A stretch of 64,000 nucleotides of DNA. Source: Heterobasidion occidentale (Eukaryota; Basidiomycota; Agaricomycetes; Russulales; Bondarzewiaceae). The translations under genes and the position numbers were made by a program. A model generated the notes under the pieces. That model ran no database searches and was not told where the DNA came from. It was given only the letters and a program-made list of their open reading frames with translations. The DNA is taken from assembly GCA_039111635.1 (NCBI GenBank), contig JBCAQO010000007.1, positions 1,426,001 to 1,490,000 on the forward strand. The letters run 5' to 3'. Shown one piece after another: positions 35,221-49,537 of this stretch (position 1 is its first letter; every line of letters starts with the position of its first letter).

Positions 35221-36002
35221 AGGAACGGCTGGCTATGCCTGCTCGCGATCGCAGACTCATCTGCCCGCGCATTCTACTCGGAAGCCGTCCATGGACAACA
35301 ATTTCCTCTCTACTCCTCTCCTCTCCTCTCCTCTCCTTCTTCTCCTTGCCGTTGGCCGCGTCTTGTTTTGCCATTCTACCCGCGTAGACCCATATCCAGC
35401 ATGCCGCGTTTATCCCTCCGGGCCTTTCGCAGGCTAGCTCTTTCTCTCCTTTATCTTCGTTCTTTGATTTCGTCCTCGCGTTCGCGTATCGTGTCGTCGG
35501 CTTTTTTCTTCTCTTTTTCTTTTTATGCTATACCCTTGTCTCCGTAATACCATCCAGATGGCTCTGTTATATGGCTTTTTACCACTGCTATTCCTACCTA
35601 CCCGCCTGCCTGGCCGTCGCCACCATTACCCGTATCTCGTGTCTCGAATCCCGTTCGTCCGTCTGTCTGATCATCCATCCATCCGCCCGCCCGTCTGTTC
35701 GTCTGTCCGGCTCTTCCGGCCCCCTCTTCGTTCGATATAATTCCTTCTCTTATTCTCGGTTTCTCTTTTTTAACTTGACACCGCGTTTCGTTACTTCCCT
35801 ATCCATACCACACGCTCGTTTTGATCCTCCGAATCGCGGCTGACATGTCTCTCGATGGGTGGTGGGGTCGGGCGGTCAGTTGATGTATCGGTCGATCACG
35901 TTTATATAGTTTTTTTGGAGTGTTATTTTTTTTTCATCCCTCTTCCGCGCGCCGTTCTGCCCTCTCCTCCTCCTAACGCAACACAACACAAAAAACACAA
36001 AC

Positions 36003-36095
36003 AAACTTTGGCTTTGGCTTTGGCTTCTTTATTACCACATTGTCACATCCTTACATTGTTATTTTCACACCTTCACACCTTCACACCTTCATACT
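36003..36095. repeat. Simple repeats (TTTGGC and TCACACCT)
   Basis: Repeats of ctttgg at about 36005-36028 and of cttcacac at about 36064-36090, in an A/T-richer stretch after the KIN4 gene. Confidence 0.7.
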
Positions 36096-37895
36096 TCGTA
36101 CTTTCGTATTTTTCAGCTTGTCGTGCTCGCGCATATATACATATATACATCGTTCCTTTGGCCCTGTCTAGGTCTGGGTTCGGGTCTACGGCTACGGCCA
36201 CGACGCGGCCCTCGTTCGAGTGGATTTTTGTTGTTCGTCCTCGAGGCGGAGCGAGTGCCTGCGAGTAGGCGTGTGGACGGATCGGCCGGCGGGGGACTCC
36301 TGGACTGCTGAACCCTGGTGGCGAGGAGGCGCGGCGGTCAGGCAGGCGGTCGGTTGTGGGCGTGAAGAAATGATATGGCAGAGCCGGGCGAGGGTGCTCT
36401 AGGGACCCCTTTGGAGCAAGGGCAAAGGGCAAGGGCAAGCGTCTCTGCGTTGCGCGTCGAGGAGAGAGTGCGCATTAAATGAAGCCTGAGGCGGGGATGC
36501 CGGCGCCGAGAAGAGAAGGGAGTCGGACTCATGAGACGTCGACTGCCGCTGGGGATTCAGCCGAGGTTGATCTGGTGGCCGCTGTGGGCAGCCTCATACA
36601 CAGAACGAATGTCTTCCGAGTCTGTGTACGATCAACCACGGAGACTGGTGGGCAGCAAGATCTAGAGACGGCGCGTCTTGTGAGATGGAAAAGCGGCGGA
36701 GGATGAGAGCGGTCGGGCGCAGCTGCCTATCATCCTGTAGGTCGTCGTCGTCGTCTGCGACGCCCGCTGTGTTTCACCTGACACGTACAGTATCTCGACG
36801 CTTGACGTCTGGCGAATCGAGCCAGCTGTATGCTGGATCCGCGTTCCGGAGTTGTGTTTGCGACAACTTAAGCCCTGCGGTATGGTCCCGAGGCTACGGT
36901 CGCTGCATCGTATCCAGTCCTTGGATTCTCCGCCCGTTTCTCAGTCGGAAGATGTGAGGATGCAGGAGGTTGGACCTGGCAGCGTTCGCCACGGTCATGG
37001 CAGTCGCTCGGCTGTGCCCGTGGTCTAGTTGGTCAGGTCACTGTCAGATCGAATAGAAGACCACTTTGGGTGGTCCGCGGTAGTCTCCGCATGGCAGCAC
37101 CGTTAGCGATGTGACTTCTCCTCCAACCTTCGACGTGGTCTTCGAACATCCGTATCTGACGTCTGCGAGCATCTGCGGAGTATTCGCAGCGACTCTGAGC
37201 TGGTCTGGTTGACCAGGCACCGGAACGATGAAGTCGATGGCTCCCCATCGTGGAACTGCGGGCTGATGGTGACAGTGGGGTCCAAGAGTGGTCCAAGCGG
37301 CGGTGGTGCCTGGCGGCCGTGCACGATGACGCAAAAATCCTCGAAAATCGTACCTTCTGGCCACTAGACAGTCACTAGACCCATTTCAGTCTGTTTCCCG
37401 ACAACGCGACCCTTGGACTCCTTTTTCTCGGAACGACTAGCATCAAACGTTCAGATCTTTTCAGATCCAAAATAGGATGTCCGACGGGACAGTGACGGAA
37501 CCTGCTTTCCAATGGAGCTGTATACGCTGCATAGTACTCTCCGCTGCATATCTGTTTCAATGCAATAGGCGGCTGTGTCACTCGAGTGATCAGATATCGT
37601 AAATGTGACTCAAGCGATGCTCGATCGTCCGATGGATGTACCAGGTTCGAGGGCTTTTGCACGCTTGTGCATATGCCTGAGCTTGAGTCTCCCAGAGTCT
37701 CCCGTGCAGGCTGCTGCGGACCTGGGTGGGGCCTTTCCGAAAACATAGGTCTTGACTTCTATCCAGAGGACTAATCGCTAGTATCATATCATAGCTTCGG
37801 CATCAAACAGACCTCAAACAGACGCCACCCGATCAGAGTGACCTTGGGGCTCGATCTGGCTCGATGGGCTAAGGTAAACTTGACTACACCCGCGG

Positions 37896-37905
37896 TCCAA
37901 TCAGA
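37896..37905 (+). promoter_or_regulatory. CCAAT box of first DUF6533-like gene
   Basis: TCCAATCAGA, 124 bp before the inferred ATG. The same ten bases lie 117 bp before the second copy's ATG, in otherwise diverged sequence with a shared CTTGACTACAC just upstream. Confidence 0.6.
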
Positions 37906-38019
37906 TGGCACAACCATTTTGCATTTCCAAACATCATATCAGGTGGCATATCAGCGAGCGTCCTCCGTCAGCCTCTGTCCCTTCCCTTCCAGCCCCTATG
38001 TACGAACGTCGGTGGTGAG

Positions 38020-40101
38020 ATGGACGATGCAAGTACCGTTGACATGGTGGTCGAGTATGCACGTCTGTGAGTTGCCTCTTGACCGTTGTGTTGCGGCGTG
38101 TAGACGCTGCGCTCATTTGGTGCCTACAATGATAGAGTGACGATAAAACAATATGCAATTGGGACTCTCAGTGCGTGCTGGAGCGCTGGATGCGCATCGA
38201 CATGCGCCCCTTTCGTCTGACGTTCTGGCAGTTCTAATCGTATACGAATACCTACCATCACGCTCGATGCCGAGGTGAATCTGATCTGGAAACGCAAGTT
38301 CACGTTCGTCACCGTGCTATGGTTCTTTGTGGGTGGCTAGAGCTCTTGCTCAGGTTTGAGCAAAGTGACTGATCGTCTAGAGGATTAGAATCGGTACATC
38401 ATGCTGTTCACGCAGGGCCCGGCCGTTCTCTGTACGTCAATCAACTGGACTATCCCGAGTCCGCGTGTTCACCTCGGAGGACTTTCGGGGCGCTGCCTGC
38501 TACAGTTCACTTCTACGCTCTCAGCGATGAGGTAGATATAAACACCAAACCTCGAATGTACCTCTGTATCTAACTTGTCTTTGCAGCAGTATGCACGTAC
38601 TTCTCCACGTTTACACTGAAACTCATGGCCTGTCTCAGATGCGGCATGTTTGTCAAGTTCCCTGGAATCATGCAGATTATATCAAACACGTCCACAGGTC
38701 TCACTTTGATCCTGCGGACATATGCGCTATATAGTCGTAGCACCGTGAGTCCATCCTATGACACTTTCCGCCCTCACATGACACCCAACCCGTGATCGCC
38801 GCGCGGTTGCAGGCAATAGCGATCTTGCTGCTCATTGCGCTAGCTGGCGAGATAGCGGTGGAGCTGGTACGTTCGCTCTCTATTCTTTTGATACATCTCG
38901 AATCTTTCGTTAATTTAGGTCTTAATAGTGGGCTGTGGCAGACGGCATCGCCATCGAAATCCCCGAAGGTCCGTCTCCGCTTCTGCGATCTCGTGATATG
39001 CAGAATCCTAATTCGTGCTGTAGCCCTAGGCGCGTGCATTCTTAGCGGAGAACCACAGGAGTGGGTACCATAATCCTTCACCCTTTTCTGACCTTTTATG
39101 AACCCTCCGGCTGTCTCCCACGTCACAGTGGCATTCGTGAGTTCTATCATTCCGAAGGTCTGCCGTAGGATAACCCCGCCTCCTTTCGCGTACCAGGATT
39201 CACCGCGTTCTGGATCGGTCAACTCGTGTTTCCATCAATCATTACCATCTTGACAGTCGCTCGCGCACTCAAGTTCCGCGGTGTTCGTGCAGACACAGTC
39301 CAGGTCATGCTACGCGACGGTCGGTCGCATTCTCCGTGACACTTGTCCTTGTCTCTCTGAGCTGAAGCTGATGAATACTCTGTAGGCGTGCTTTACTTTG
39401 CGTGAGTCATAGTATCATCCTCTATATGACGTGTCTCTTGGCTCATCAATGCGTTCCGAAGCGTGGTGTTTCTTATTAATCTTGTCAATGTCATAGTATA
39501 TGTCGTACGTGTCTCAAACATACGAATTCAGAAACACAATGAAGACGCGGACTGACTGGACTTCACAAATTCGCCCCCTTTAGACTGCACCGGTACGGAT
39601 TCAACAACGTCGTTCATCTTTTCATCCTCATCCACGTCCATCCCCGCTTTGCGTTCATTCGCTAGATTGGTCTCAACGCCATCAACGCGCCCATGAGTGC
39701 TGTGTAAGCTCGTTCACCGTGCACTCCACCCCATCGCATCCTCACCTCTACACAAACGACCTCCCAGATTGTCATCCATGATGATGTGCCGTCTCATGCT
39801 CAACCTGAGCCAGACCCCCTCGACCTCCCGTACGGGGGCGCGGACGCATGTGACGACGACCTGGATGCCGACGACGGAAGAGCTTACCGCAGAGTTCTTC
39901 ATCGGCAACCTAGGCGAGCATGTCAAGTCGGGCGCCGACCCCAGCTCCGACTCTGAAGATGCCGACGACGCGTACGCGCACGGACGCCCATGCACGTCGC
40001 CCAGTCGAGCGCATGGCGAGGTGCTCGGAGATGAGGTGGAGTTGGTTCATTTTTGCCCTCGCAGGGGGCTACGCTCATGTGTACATCATGGCGCCGCATA
40101 A
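38020..40101 (+). CDS. DUF6533-like multi-pass membrane protein, copy A
   Basis: Basidiomycete multi-span membrane protein of the DUF6533 type; function unknown. N-terminus MDDASTVDMVVEYARL, then IKQYAIGTL, a Y-E-Y-L..TLDAEVNLIWKRKFTF block (family core), RYIMLFTQGPAVL, LTLILRTYALYSRSTAIAIL, GFTAFWIGQLVFPSIITIL, VARALKFRGVRAD, VVFLINLVNVIVYV, and the cytosolic tail CRLMLNLSQTPSTS..TTEELTAEFFIGNLGEHVKSG. About nine short introns match those of copy B. Near 38238 the coding frame is broken by two extra bases (or one missing) between EYL and ITLDAEV. It may be intact with a sequence error, or a fresh pseudogene. Confidence 0.65.
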
Positions 40102-40771
40102 TTGACATGGTCTGGGCCACTGGATGTATTTGTGGATCTATGTTTAAGCGCGTTAATTCTCAATTCGTTCCTTTTATTTGCATGCTTGCTCACATATTGT
40201 ATCACTACTACTGGGAGACTTCCTTTGGCCTGTATGATAATCTTTCTCACAGTCTGATGGAAGACTGCTGGAAGCAGAATTGATCAAGTATGGGGTAAAT
40301 CTGGTAAAATTGAATATGATAAGGAGCCTTATCTCCAGATCCAGCTATTTTGGGGTGGAAACGGACTACATACCATTTTGAAACCAGACATTGATTTCCA
40401 ACCTTGACCTGCTAATGCAGCACGCTCAACAGCCGTTCATCGAGAGAATTTAAGCTCCATTCATTCTGCTAGAAATCATCCACGATTTACCCCTGACATC
40501 CATATACATTCACTACCGTAGTGTTCATGTGGTTACTCTTCAGCCGAGGGTGGGTCGAGGTGCTAAGAACATTCTGAACAAGTGAAGAACTTTCCGACAG
40601 TCGGGGGTATTAAACTCAAGTTTCGGTAATCCTTGACTACACGGCAACCCGTTGTCCAATCAGAATCCCGAATTTCTCCATTTGCTCACTGGCACCAGGG
40701 GCACATATTTCGTGACATTGATATATATTCCCTTCTCTCCCTTGGTCCCATGCATGAATGCTGGCGATGAC
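40102..40771. promoter_or_regulatory. Spacer between the tandem DUF6533-like genes
   Basis: 670 bases without a gene. The last 150 bases resemble the region before copy A, including the CCAAT box at 40655-40664. Confidence 0.55.
40655..40664 (+). promoter_or_regulatory. CCAAT box of second DUF6533-like gene
   Basis: TCCAATCAGA, 117 bp before the copy B ATG and matching the site before copy A. Confidence 0.6.
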
Positions 40772-42740
40772 ATGGACCACGCAAGTGCGCTTCACGTCGT
40801 GGATGAGTTTGCGCGCCAGTGAGTTATCTCCTGCTCCATCTTTCCTAACGCTGACCGGATCAGGGTGATGATCAAACAGTATTCGGCTGCTACCTTCGGT
40901 GCGTCCTAGATTGGCTCAACTATAAGCGGTCTGACGCTGTCTGCAGCACTCATCTCCTACGAGTATCTCATCACGTTCGAGGCCGAGGTGAACCTGATAT
41001 GGCGACGCAAATTTACGTTCGTGAGCGGGTTATGGTTCTTTGTGGGTATCCGTGGCCCTCTCTTTCAATATGGTGCGGATTTCGTCGAGATCACTGACCA
41101 CTCCGGGGATCAGAATCGGTATATTGTGCTATTTACGCAGGCACCAGCCTTTATCTGTACGTTGACTGATTTCTCAACGACTCAACGCGACTACTTACTT
41201 TGGAGCTTTCTTTGGCATGCCGCCGCCTTCCCAAGTTCATTTCCATGAATTAAATGACAAGGTAAACAAGCCAGGATCGGAAGTTAGATTCGTTGCTGAC
41301 TCTAATACAGGCGTATATATCACTTCCTTCTCAACACTTCAATCTCGTTACTCATCGTTTGGTTCAGATGCAACACTTTTGTAAATTCCCTGGCGTAATG
41401 CAAATGATCTCGAACACGTCCACGGGCCTGACCTGATCCTGAGGACCTATGCCCTATACAACCGCAGTATGGTGAGTCCACCACTAGTCCACCTGTCCCC
41501 AGGCAGATAAGTTTCGATCGTGACTGCCGGTAATTGGTAGATCATGGCAATTCTGCTTCTCGCAGTTCTAGCCGGCGAGATTGCGGTTGAGGCTGTAGGT
41601 CTCTTATTTGCCCTCGTGTGCGGTCGGATCTTTTCATTGGGAGGGCCTATCTGCACAGTGGGCTTTAGTGGGCGGCGGTGCGATCCAAACTTCCAAATGT
41701 TCGTCTTCGCTTGCAGTCTCTGTTCCAGTGTCATGACATCCGTGAGCACCAGCCATTTGGAGCATGCATCCTGAGTGGCAACCCAAACGAGTGAGTCCCA
41801 CGTCATCCTGCGTCTTGTCCGACCTGCTGTAGACCCGAGTTTCTTCTATGTCACAGAGGCATACGTGAGTTCTATTTTTGATCGATCTGTCCTCGTGTGC
41901 TCAGTACACGCGGCCACCAAATCACTCTATCTTTGTATCCGCACCAGGGTTCACCGCGTTCTGGATCGGTCAACTCGTGTTTCCAACAGTCATAGCCGCC
42001 CTGACGGTCGCGCGCGCGCTCAAGTTCCGTGGCGTTCGTGCCGGCACACTAGTTCAGGTCATGCTACGTGATGGTGAGCCGTACCCGACGCGCGAACTTC
42101 TACCCTTCTCGTCCCGAAGCTGATGAGAATGCTGGCCTGCTGCAGGCGTGCTGTATTTTCTGTAAGCCTGTTCCGGTTCAGCAATCGATCGTCGTGTACG
42201 AGGGCAAAAAAAACTCATCAGAGGTTGTATCAAAGCGTCGTATTCCTGATCAATCTCGTCAACGTCGTGGTATACATTGTATGTGGCTTTCGTTTTCAGA
42301 GCAAGAGTCGTAGAGACAAAGAGCTGACTGGACTATCGGGCCCTCCTCTTCATCTCCAGACTGCACCAGTACGATCTGACATCTATACCTGGCTCACTTT
42401 GTCTCTCATCCTCACTCCAGGTCGGCATAAATGCCATCAACGCACCCTTGAGCGCGGCGTAAGCCTCCCACCCTGTCTCTGACCCCACGACTGTCTCCCC
42501 TAAATCCTTCAGCTTGACTTCCATGATGTGTGCCGCCTCATGCTCAACCTCAGCAAGAGTTCCGCAGCCTCTTCCACGCGGACGCGCACACATATGCCGA
42601 CCATGGAAGATCTCACCGCGGAGTTCTTCATCGGCGACCTAGGTGATGACCTCAAGTCGGGCGCCGAACGCGACGTCGACGGATTCGGAGAAGAAGTGGA
42701 GCTTAACACGCGCAGGGCACACGATCAACTATTGCGATAA
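40772..42740 (+). CDS. DUF6533-like multi-pass membrane protein, copy B
   Basis: Tandem paralogue of the gene at 38020. N-terminus MDHASALHVVDEFARQ, then VMIKQYSAATF, ALISYEYLITFEAEVNLIWR (family core), RYIVLFTQAPAF, LILRTYALYNRSMIMAILLL, GFTAFWIGQLVFPTVIAALT, VARALKFRGVRAGT, VVFLINLVNVVVYI, and the tail CRLMLNLSKSSAASS..MEDLTAEFFIGDLGDDLKSG. Start codons and a 36-base identical segment (39199-39234 and 41950-41985) are 2752 and 2751 bases apart, so the introns have kept their lengths. One base is missing near 41432 relative to copy A (ACCTG against ACTTTG). Six to seven membrane spans are expected. Function unknown. Confidence 0.68.
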
Positions 42741-43121
42741 ACGTATAACCCGCTGGGTCGTGGAGGCGGCATGGGACGTAGATGAATGCATGGAATTACG
42801 TTTGGGGACCTTAGACGCATATCGCATCTATTTATACACACATTGACATACTGTATCATTATCGGCGGCCGTCCACCTTATATATACCCTCAATGTACGG
42901 TCAGCAGGCTGGCCTGTTAGTAGCCCTCCATACACGAGTAGCTTAATCGATTCAATTGTGCCCGCTGTATTTCCACTCTGAGCACACCCGCGAAGCGCAA
43001 CAGATGGAGAGATAGAGGGAGAGAATAGACTATACTGTGTTCAGAATGGGGCTACAAACCATTCGTGGAGAATAGACAGGAGTATGTAGGTGATGGGGAA
43101 ATGGGGATGGAACGACACACT
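42741..43121. other. Convergent intergenic region
   Basis: 380 bases between copy B (plus) and the H2C2 gene (minus). No gene seen. Confidence 0.6.
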
Positions 43122-45525
43122 TCAAACAGGGTCACACATCTCCTCGTCCTCGACGGGATCGTCCAACCACTTCGGCTCCCCATACATCCCAAGCGGTGGG
43201 AAGCCGAGCTCTGCAGCGCCCGACCATGCGTCGCCCTCCTCCCCATACCCAAGGAACGGTGTACCCATCGCGAACCGCGGCGGTGTGATCACCATTGGCT
43301 CGTCGCCGCTCCCAGCGCTCCCGACAGACGTGTCCGCCGGCCCATCGCCATCGCCACCCGACATCGGAGTAGTAGACAAAGACAGAGACGCGTCGGACAT
43401 GATCACAGAATCGGGCGTAGAAGAAACGGACGCAGAACCCGGCCAGGAAGATACCAGCCCAGAGTACGTATCAGCGCCCACCCGAAGAGCGTTGAACATG
43501 CCCATACGCGGCGTCAGCAACGGGCTTGGCTGCACTCGCAGCAGCAGGCGGTCTGGGCTCAGTCCAATATCTAGTATGTTGCTGAAATCTAGCGGTGCGG
43601 GAGGGGCTGCCCTACCCCTCTTCCCACCACGCTGCGTGGGCGAGGCGGACAGGATGCGATTGGAGAAAGAACCGCCGCCGCGCGTGTGAGAAGGTGTGCG
43701 CCTTGAAGGAGCTGGGCGCTTTGGAGTCTGCCGGGGTGTTCGCATTTGAGATGACTTCTGCGGAGTACTGGGACCAGAGCTGAAGTCGTCGTCACCGTCA
43801 CCGTCGCCTTCCCCACCCGAGTAGTCTATGAAGGATTCCATGAGCAGCGCAGGGTCGATGTGCATATCCTGCACGGCCGAGGGCGGGTGCATGCGCGGGT
43901 ACTGCTTCAATGGCGAGAGCAAGATGGGTACATCGTTGCCTACAGTGCCCTCAGAAAGAGCTTTCATCAATGGGAGAGTGAGTCCTGGTACCATTGTATT
44001 CGCGCAAGCCAGGTTGGATTCAAGAAGGCCCGAGCTCCCAGATTGGTTCATGTATGCCCCGAGATTAGATTCTGGGCATGCGAGGTACACCACTGTCCAT
44101 CGTACAGCGGCACGATACCAATAGAAGATCCTGAATTACCCTCAGAGCCATGACTGGTGGAGTCAGAGACAGGCGCAGCGTCGGAGCCAGTACCAAAGCT
44201 ATAGACAGACCCAGAGACAGCGCCAAACCCAGAGCCAGAGCCGAAGCCAGAGCGAGAATGAGGTTTAGCACACTCAGGAGGCATCGCCAGGTCTGTCTGC
44301 TGACGCGGTTGCGGGATGTCCAGGAGCGAGTTGGGCCGCGCACGAATGCTGACCTCGTCGTCCTCCTTGACGGCCTCAGGTTCCATCCTAGACAGCTCCA
44401 CTGGCGTCCAGAACGCAGGATCGTTTGGCCCAGGGCCCCAGTACGGCACTCCAGCATAATCCATCGGCATCTCACCCTGCTGTTCCACAGGCTGCATGGA
44501 AGTGCGAAGAAGCGCTCCCTCTCCGTGACCACCGCCGCCACCGAGTCCGTACATGACCCCACACCCGGTCACTTGCTGTTTCATCATTGCGACCAGGTCC
44601 GGATTCCCGCTGCGCTTGACAGTGCACGTCGGGCATGCCTTGACGAACTGCGCGGTGAGCTCCTTGGGCACCCACGAGTAGTGCGCGCGCACGACCGCAC
44701 ACGTCTTGTCGCGCCCCCCGTGATGCGCGAGCGCGTGGCAGTAGCACAGCACCTCGTACAATTGCTCGCGCACTGCGACCGGCCGCGCATCGTGCACGAC
44801 GACCGGTGCGCGCGCAAGCGACGTGCGCGAGAGCGGGCCCGTAAGCGCCGTCTGGGGCCACTCTAGGGCGAACATCTTGCGCACCCAGAAGCGGAATTGC
44901 GGGGTGCCTCGAGCGCCCCCGCCACTCCCGCCGCCGCCGCCGCCGCCAGGCCCGTTGCCGTTGGGATGTGAGCCAGAGGATCCCCGTCGGCATCGTGCAA
45001 GACGTCCCAGATATCGTCGAAGAGAGCCTGAGTGATAAGCGCCTTGGGCTGCTTGCGGTGCGACAGCGACGCGAGATACGCGTCCTCTATGCGCTTGCAT
45101 TCTGCGTACGTCGGGAAGCCTGGGATATCGGGCACACCGCCGCCATCTCCATGGGTGCTCTTCCCAAGGTTCTGTCCGGTTCCGAGCACAAGTCCTAGTC
45201 CAGATGCGGGTCCGAGGAGCGACGTCGACGTCGGTCCATGGGGCCCAGACGCAGAAGAGACATCAGATGAGATTCCGTACCCATGCACGTGCCCTTGTTC
45301 GTGAGTAGGCGAGGAGACCGGCGGGGTCTCGAGCAACGAGTCTGTAGATTCGTTTCCGGGATCTCTTGGTATATACCCCGCCGTCGTCGAATGGTCCTGG
45401 GCTGCCACTGCCGAGGAGACGACCGAGACCGACGTCTTGTGGTGATAGAAATACGGCTTCCCCTTGGCGCTCACGGCTGCCGACCGTGCACGGCGGTGTT
45501 CCTGGCGCTGCGTCGTCGCCGGCAT
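43122..45525 (-). CDS. Integrase-type H2C2 zinc-binding domain protein
   Basis: Protein with a retroviral/Gypsy-integrase-like H2C2 zinc-binding domain but no integrase catalytic core or reverse transcriptase, so probably a domesticated host gene. N-terminus MPATTQRQEHRRARSAAVSA, then a Gly/Ser/Thr-rich part, a conserved helical block (AECKRIEDAYLASLSHRKQP; ALITQALFDDIWDVLHD), FRFWVRKMFALEWPQ, and the zinc domain: His in CHALAHHGGRDKTCAVVRAH, then Cys in FVKACPTCTVKRSG. The long C-terminal half is Pro/Ser-rich with many SP/TP sites (STPQKSSQMRTPRQTPKRP), likely a nuclear regulator, but this is inference. One base seems missing in the C-run at 44982-44985 and one near 44095 (YDGQW-VYLACPESNL). 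Confidence 0.72.
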
Positions 45526-46094
45526 CTGGAATATAAAAGAATGTATGAAAAGGTAGGCTGTGCGTGTATGCTGATGAACGAAACAAGGAGCGTGTGTGTT
45601 TTGATTGTATAGTAAAAATGTAGAAGTAGAGATGGGCGGGCGTGCGAGGCGGACGCAAGCTAAACGCTTTGCTTGTCACTGGAAGGAAGCAAGCTGCAAC
45701 CCACTCGTACACAAACAACGCGCAAACAAACGTTCCTTCAGACCGCGTCGGCATCACGTGCACGTTTTCGCCCAATGTCCCTCGAATTTCCTTGTCCATT
45801 TTGAGCGATATACCCTCATCGATGGCATGGTGAATATCGTCAGTCTTCGGCTTGCGCTTGAGCGTACGCAGGCACGTATGCAATTACAACACAGATAAAC
45901 TTCTTTCTTTTGATCTTGCCATACTACATGCATCTATCAAGGTCGTGCGAACAGAATAGGAAACAAGACACCTCTCTCGGCGCGCCTCCCCCTTCCTATC
46001 GTACAAGCCTGGGAAACTATTCTTCTGATTCTTCTCCAGGTCGAAACGTGCACAGACACGAGACTGAAAGCGCCAAGCGCCAAGTTCGAGCATC
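45526..46094. other. Intergenic region, H2C2 gene promoter and gpd 3' end
   Basis: 569 bases between two minus-strand genes, A/T-richer than its neighbours. No gene seen. Confidence 0.55.
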
Positions 46095-47615
<1,521 letters not shown>

Positions 47616-47678
47616 TGTGACGGATGTGTGTGGTGGTGAGAGAGGAGATGGGGAGCGGATGACAGGGCGGAGGGCAGC

Positions 47679-47685
47679 TTTTATA
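47679..47685 (-). promoter_or_regulatory. gpd TATA box and CT-rich leader
   Basis: TATAAAA on the minus strand, 64-70 bp before the ATG, followed by a pyrimidine-rich leader (CATCTCCTCTCTCACCACC) up to the start codon, as in other strongly expressed fungal genes. Confidence 0.65.
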
Positions 47686-49537
47686 CGGAAAGGAGGCTGG
47701 GCGACTCGGATTGGGGCAGATTACTGGCAGATTTCGATTATCAGTCGATCGGAGCTTCGGGAATCGGCGTCGGCGTGCCTCGGTTCGGTCTCCCCTTCGT
47801 TCGAGAAAGTCTGACGTCGACGTCAGCGTCCCGTCACCGCCGTCGTTTGTCTCGACAGAGCCCACACCCGCCTCGTCCATGTATTTCCAGCATGCCCCCG
47901 GCCATGTAGAGCATGTATGAATATCTCTTTCTGCTCCCGCGTCATGACCGTGGCTGATCCCCTACCGACCGCACCAACGTGCGCTCCTGCCGCGTCGGAA
48001 CTGTATCATCAAGCACCACACTCATCATTGTCAACGCCGCGCCCATCGAAGGCTCTGCGTCTCCAGATAGTATCAAGAACCGACCCGTCTGCTCGTCCGT
48101 GTCCTCAAACCTTCCGCGCCCCGTGTAGCGATTGGCCGGAGGCGTAAGCGATCGTTGGGCCGAGCGCGCGCGGCGGCGCAGCTGCGCAACGCGGTGCGGT
48201 TCTATTCTCATCTCAGCAACAATTTCGACTTGTAGATGCCGATCAGGCCTGATCAGAACTCCAGTGGACATCAACAGCGACATATGCAGCAGTTCGGCCG
48301 CCGGCGCGGTCGTCGATATGTTTCACCTCTGACAGAACTTGCAAGTGACTCGACTGGCATCCTCGGCATGAGAATGCATCCAGTGGTGACGACTCAGCAA
48401 AGCACATATTATTGCTGAGAGCGTCCCCGACCTCATCTCGCCCGAACAGTGCTTTGCGAGACTTGTGTCACAGTTACAAGTTGCCTCGGCCGAGCGTACA
48501 TGCGTGCAGGGAACCGTGGAAAACCGAACAAGTTCATTCGTGCATCTAAAATCTAACAACCCATGGAGCATGTTCGGCGCTGTGCCGCCACTGCCGCGTA
48601 AGAGTCGCATAAGTGAGTACCTTGCAGGTTCCAGCCTTCTCTAGTCCTTCTCTTTACCTGGATCTTAGCATGGGCCCGCCCAGTCATCCTTTCAATCGCC
48701 CCTCAATCGACCGCTAACTTATCTTGTTCATCAGCCCTCCCACCCAACGTGCACGAGACCTCCGGTGCCCTGGCCGTCGAGTGTGCCCAGCGCTTTGCGG
48801 AGGCTGATTTGAAACTTGAAACTCTTCTAAAGGCTTCCTTTGGCTCCGCGAGGCTTATTGGAACCCAACCGAACCTCTTTTGCGCTCAGTCAGACCTCTT
48901 TCCTTTCTAAGATGGTCTCAAAGCCCTAGGCGCGACGAGATCCCCCTAGACCCAACTTATTTGTGGAAGCCCTTGTGGGCACGACGCGTCCGGTACATGT
49001 GACCGAACCTTCTCATCACGTTACTGGGACGCGATTCCTTCCACAGCGCTGCGTTCCCGTCACCGTTGGGGGGTCAAAGTGGTCATCGACAAGCATAATG
49101 TCTTGTTACAAGGAATCTTATTGCATGCGGGTGATTCACCTCCAGGCAGTGGCCACGTTGGCTGGGTATGATTGGAAGTCTGGACTGACGAGTTGGAAAT
49201 GCTTCTGACCTACCTATTCATCGGAATGGATGTGGCTTCCTTTCATCTGAGTGGCATCGGTTCGACAATCCTCGTATACAATAAGCAATAATACACAACG
49301 TTTCCCAATCGTACCTAGGAGCTACAGAGAGAGGGCGTGGCACAATCCGGACCTACGTTAGGCCGCGCAGTATGTCGGCAATAGCACTACAAAATATTAC
49401 GACCAGGCGTCCGCGCGTCCTGATGAGCATGGTACCATTCCGAGTCCGAGCCCGAATCCGAATGTCAAGTCGTCGTCATCGTCAAAACATGGGCGGAGGT
49501 GGGGTCCTGAGTGCGGGTGGAGGATGAGCGAGCACGT
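47686..49537. other. Long gene-free stretch upstream of gpd
   Basis: About 1.85 kb without a supportable gene; open frames are short and show no domain. The part next to gpd is its promoter, the other end is the 3' region of the next minus-strand gene. Confidence 0.5.

Larger units (their letters stand above)
35221..38019. other. Gene-poor 2.8-kb stretch
   Basis: I see no supportable gene. It begins with the KIN4 3' region (CT-rich, 35310-35345 CTCCTCTC repeats) and goes on with simple repeats at 35980-36110. Short open frames at 37044-37364 and 37375-37746 (minus strand) have no recognised domain. The last 150 bases are the promoter of the first DUF6533-like gene. Confidence 0.5.

Noticed and set aside
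37010..37060. tRNA-like text GTGGTCTAGTTGGTCAGGTC
   Set aside because: It resembles a D-arm start, but no T-arm GTTCGA motif or acceptor pairing follows at the right distance.
43122..45525. Active Gypsy retrotransposon
   Set aside because: No reverse transcriptase, RNase H, integrase core or terminal repeats near the H2C2 domain.
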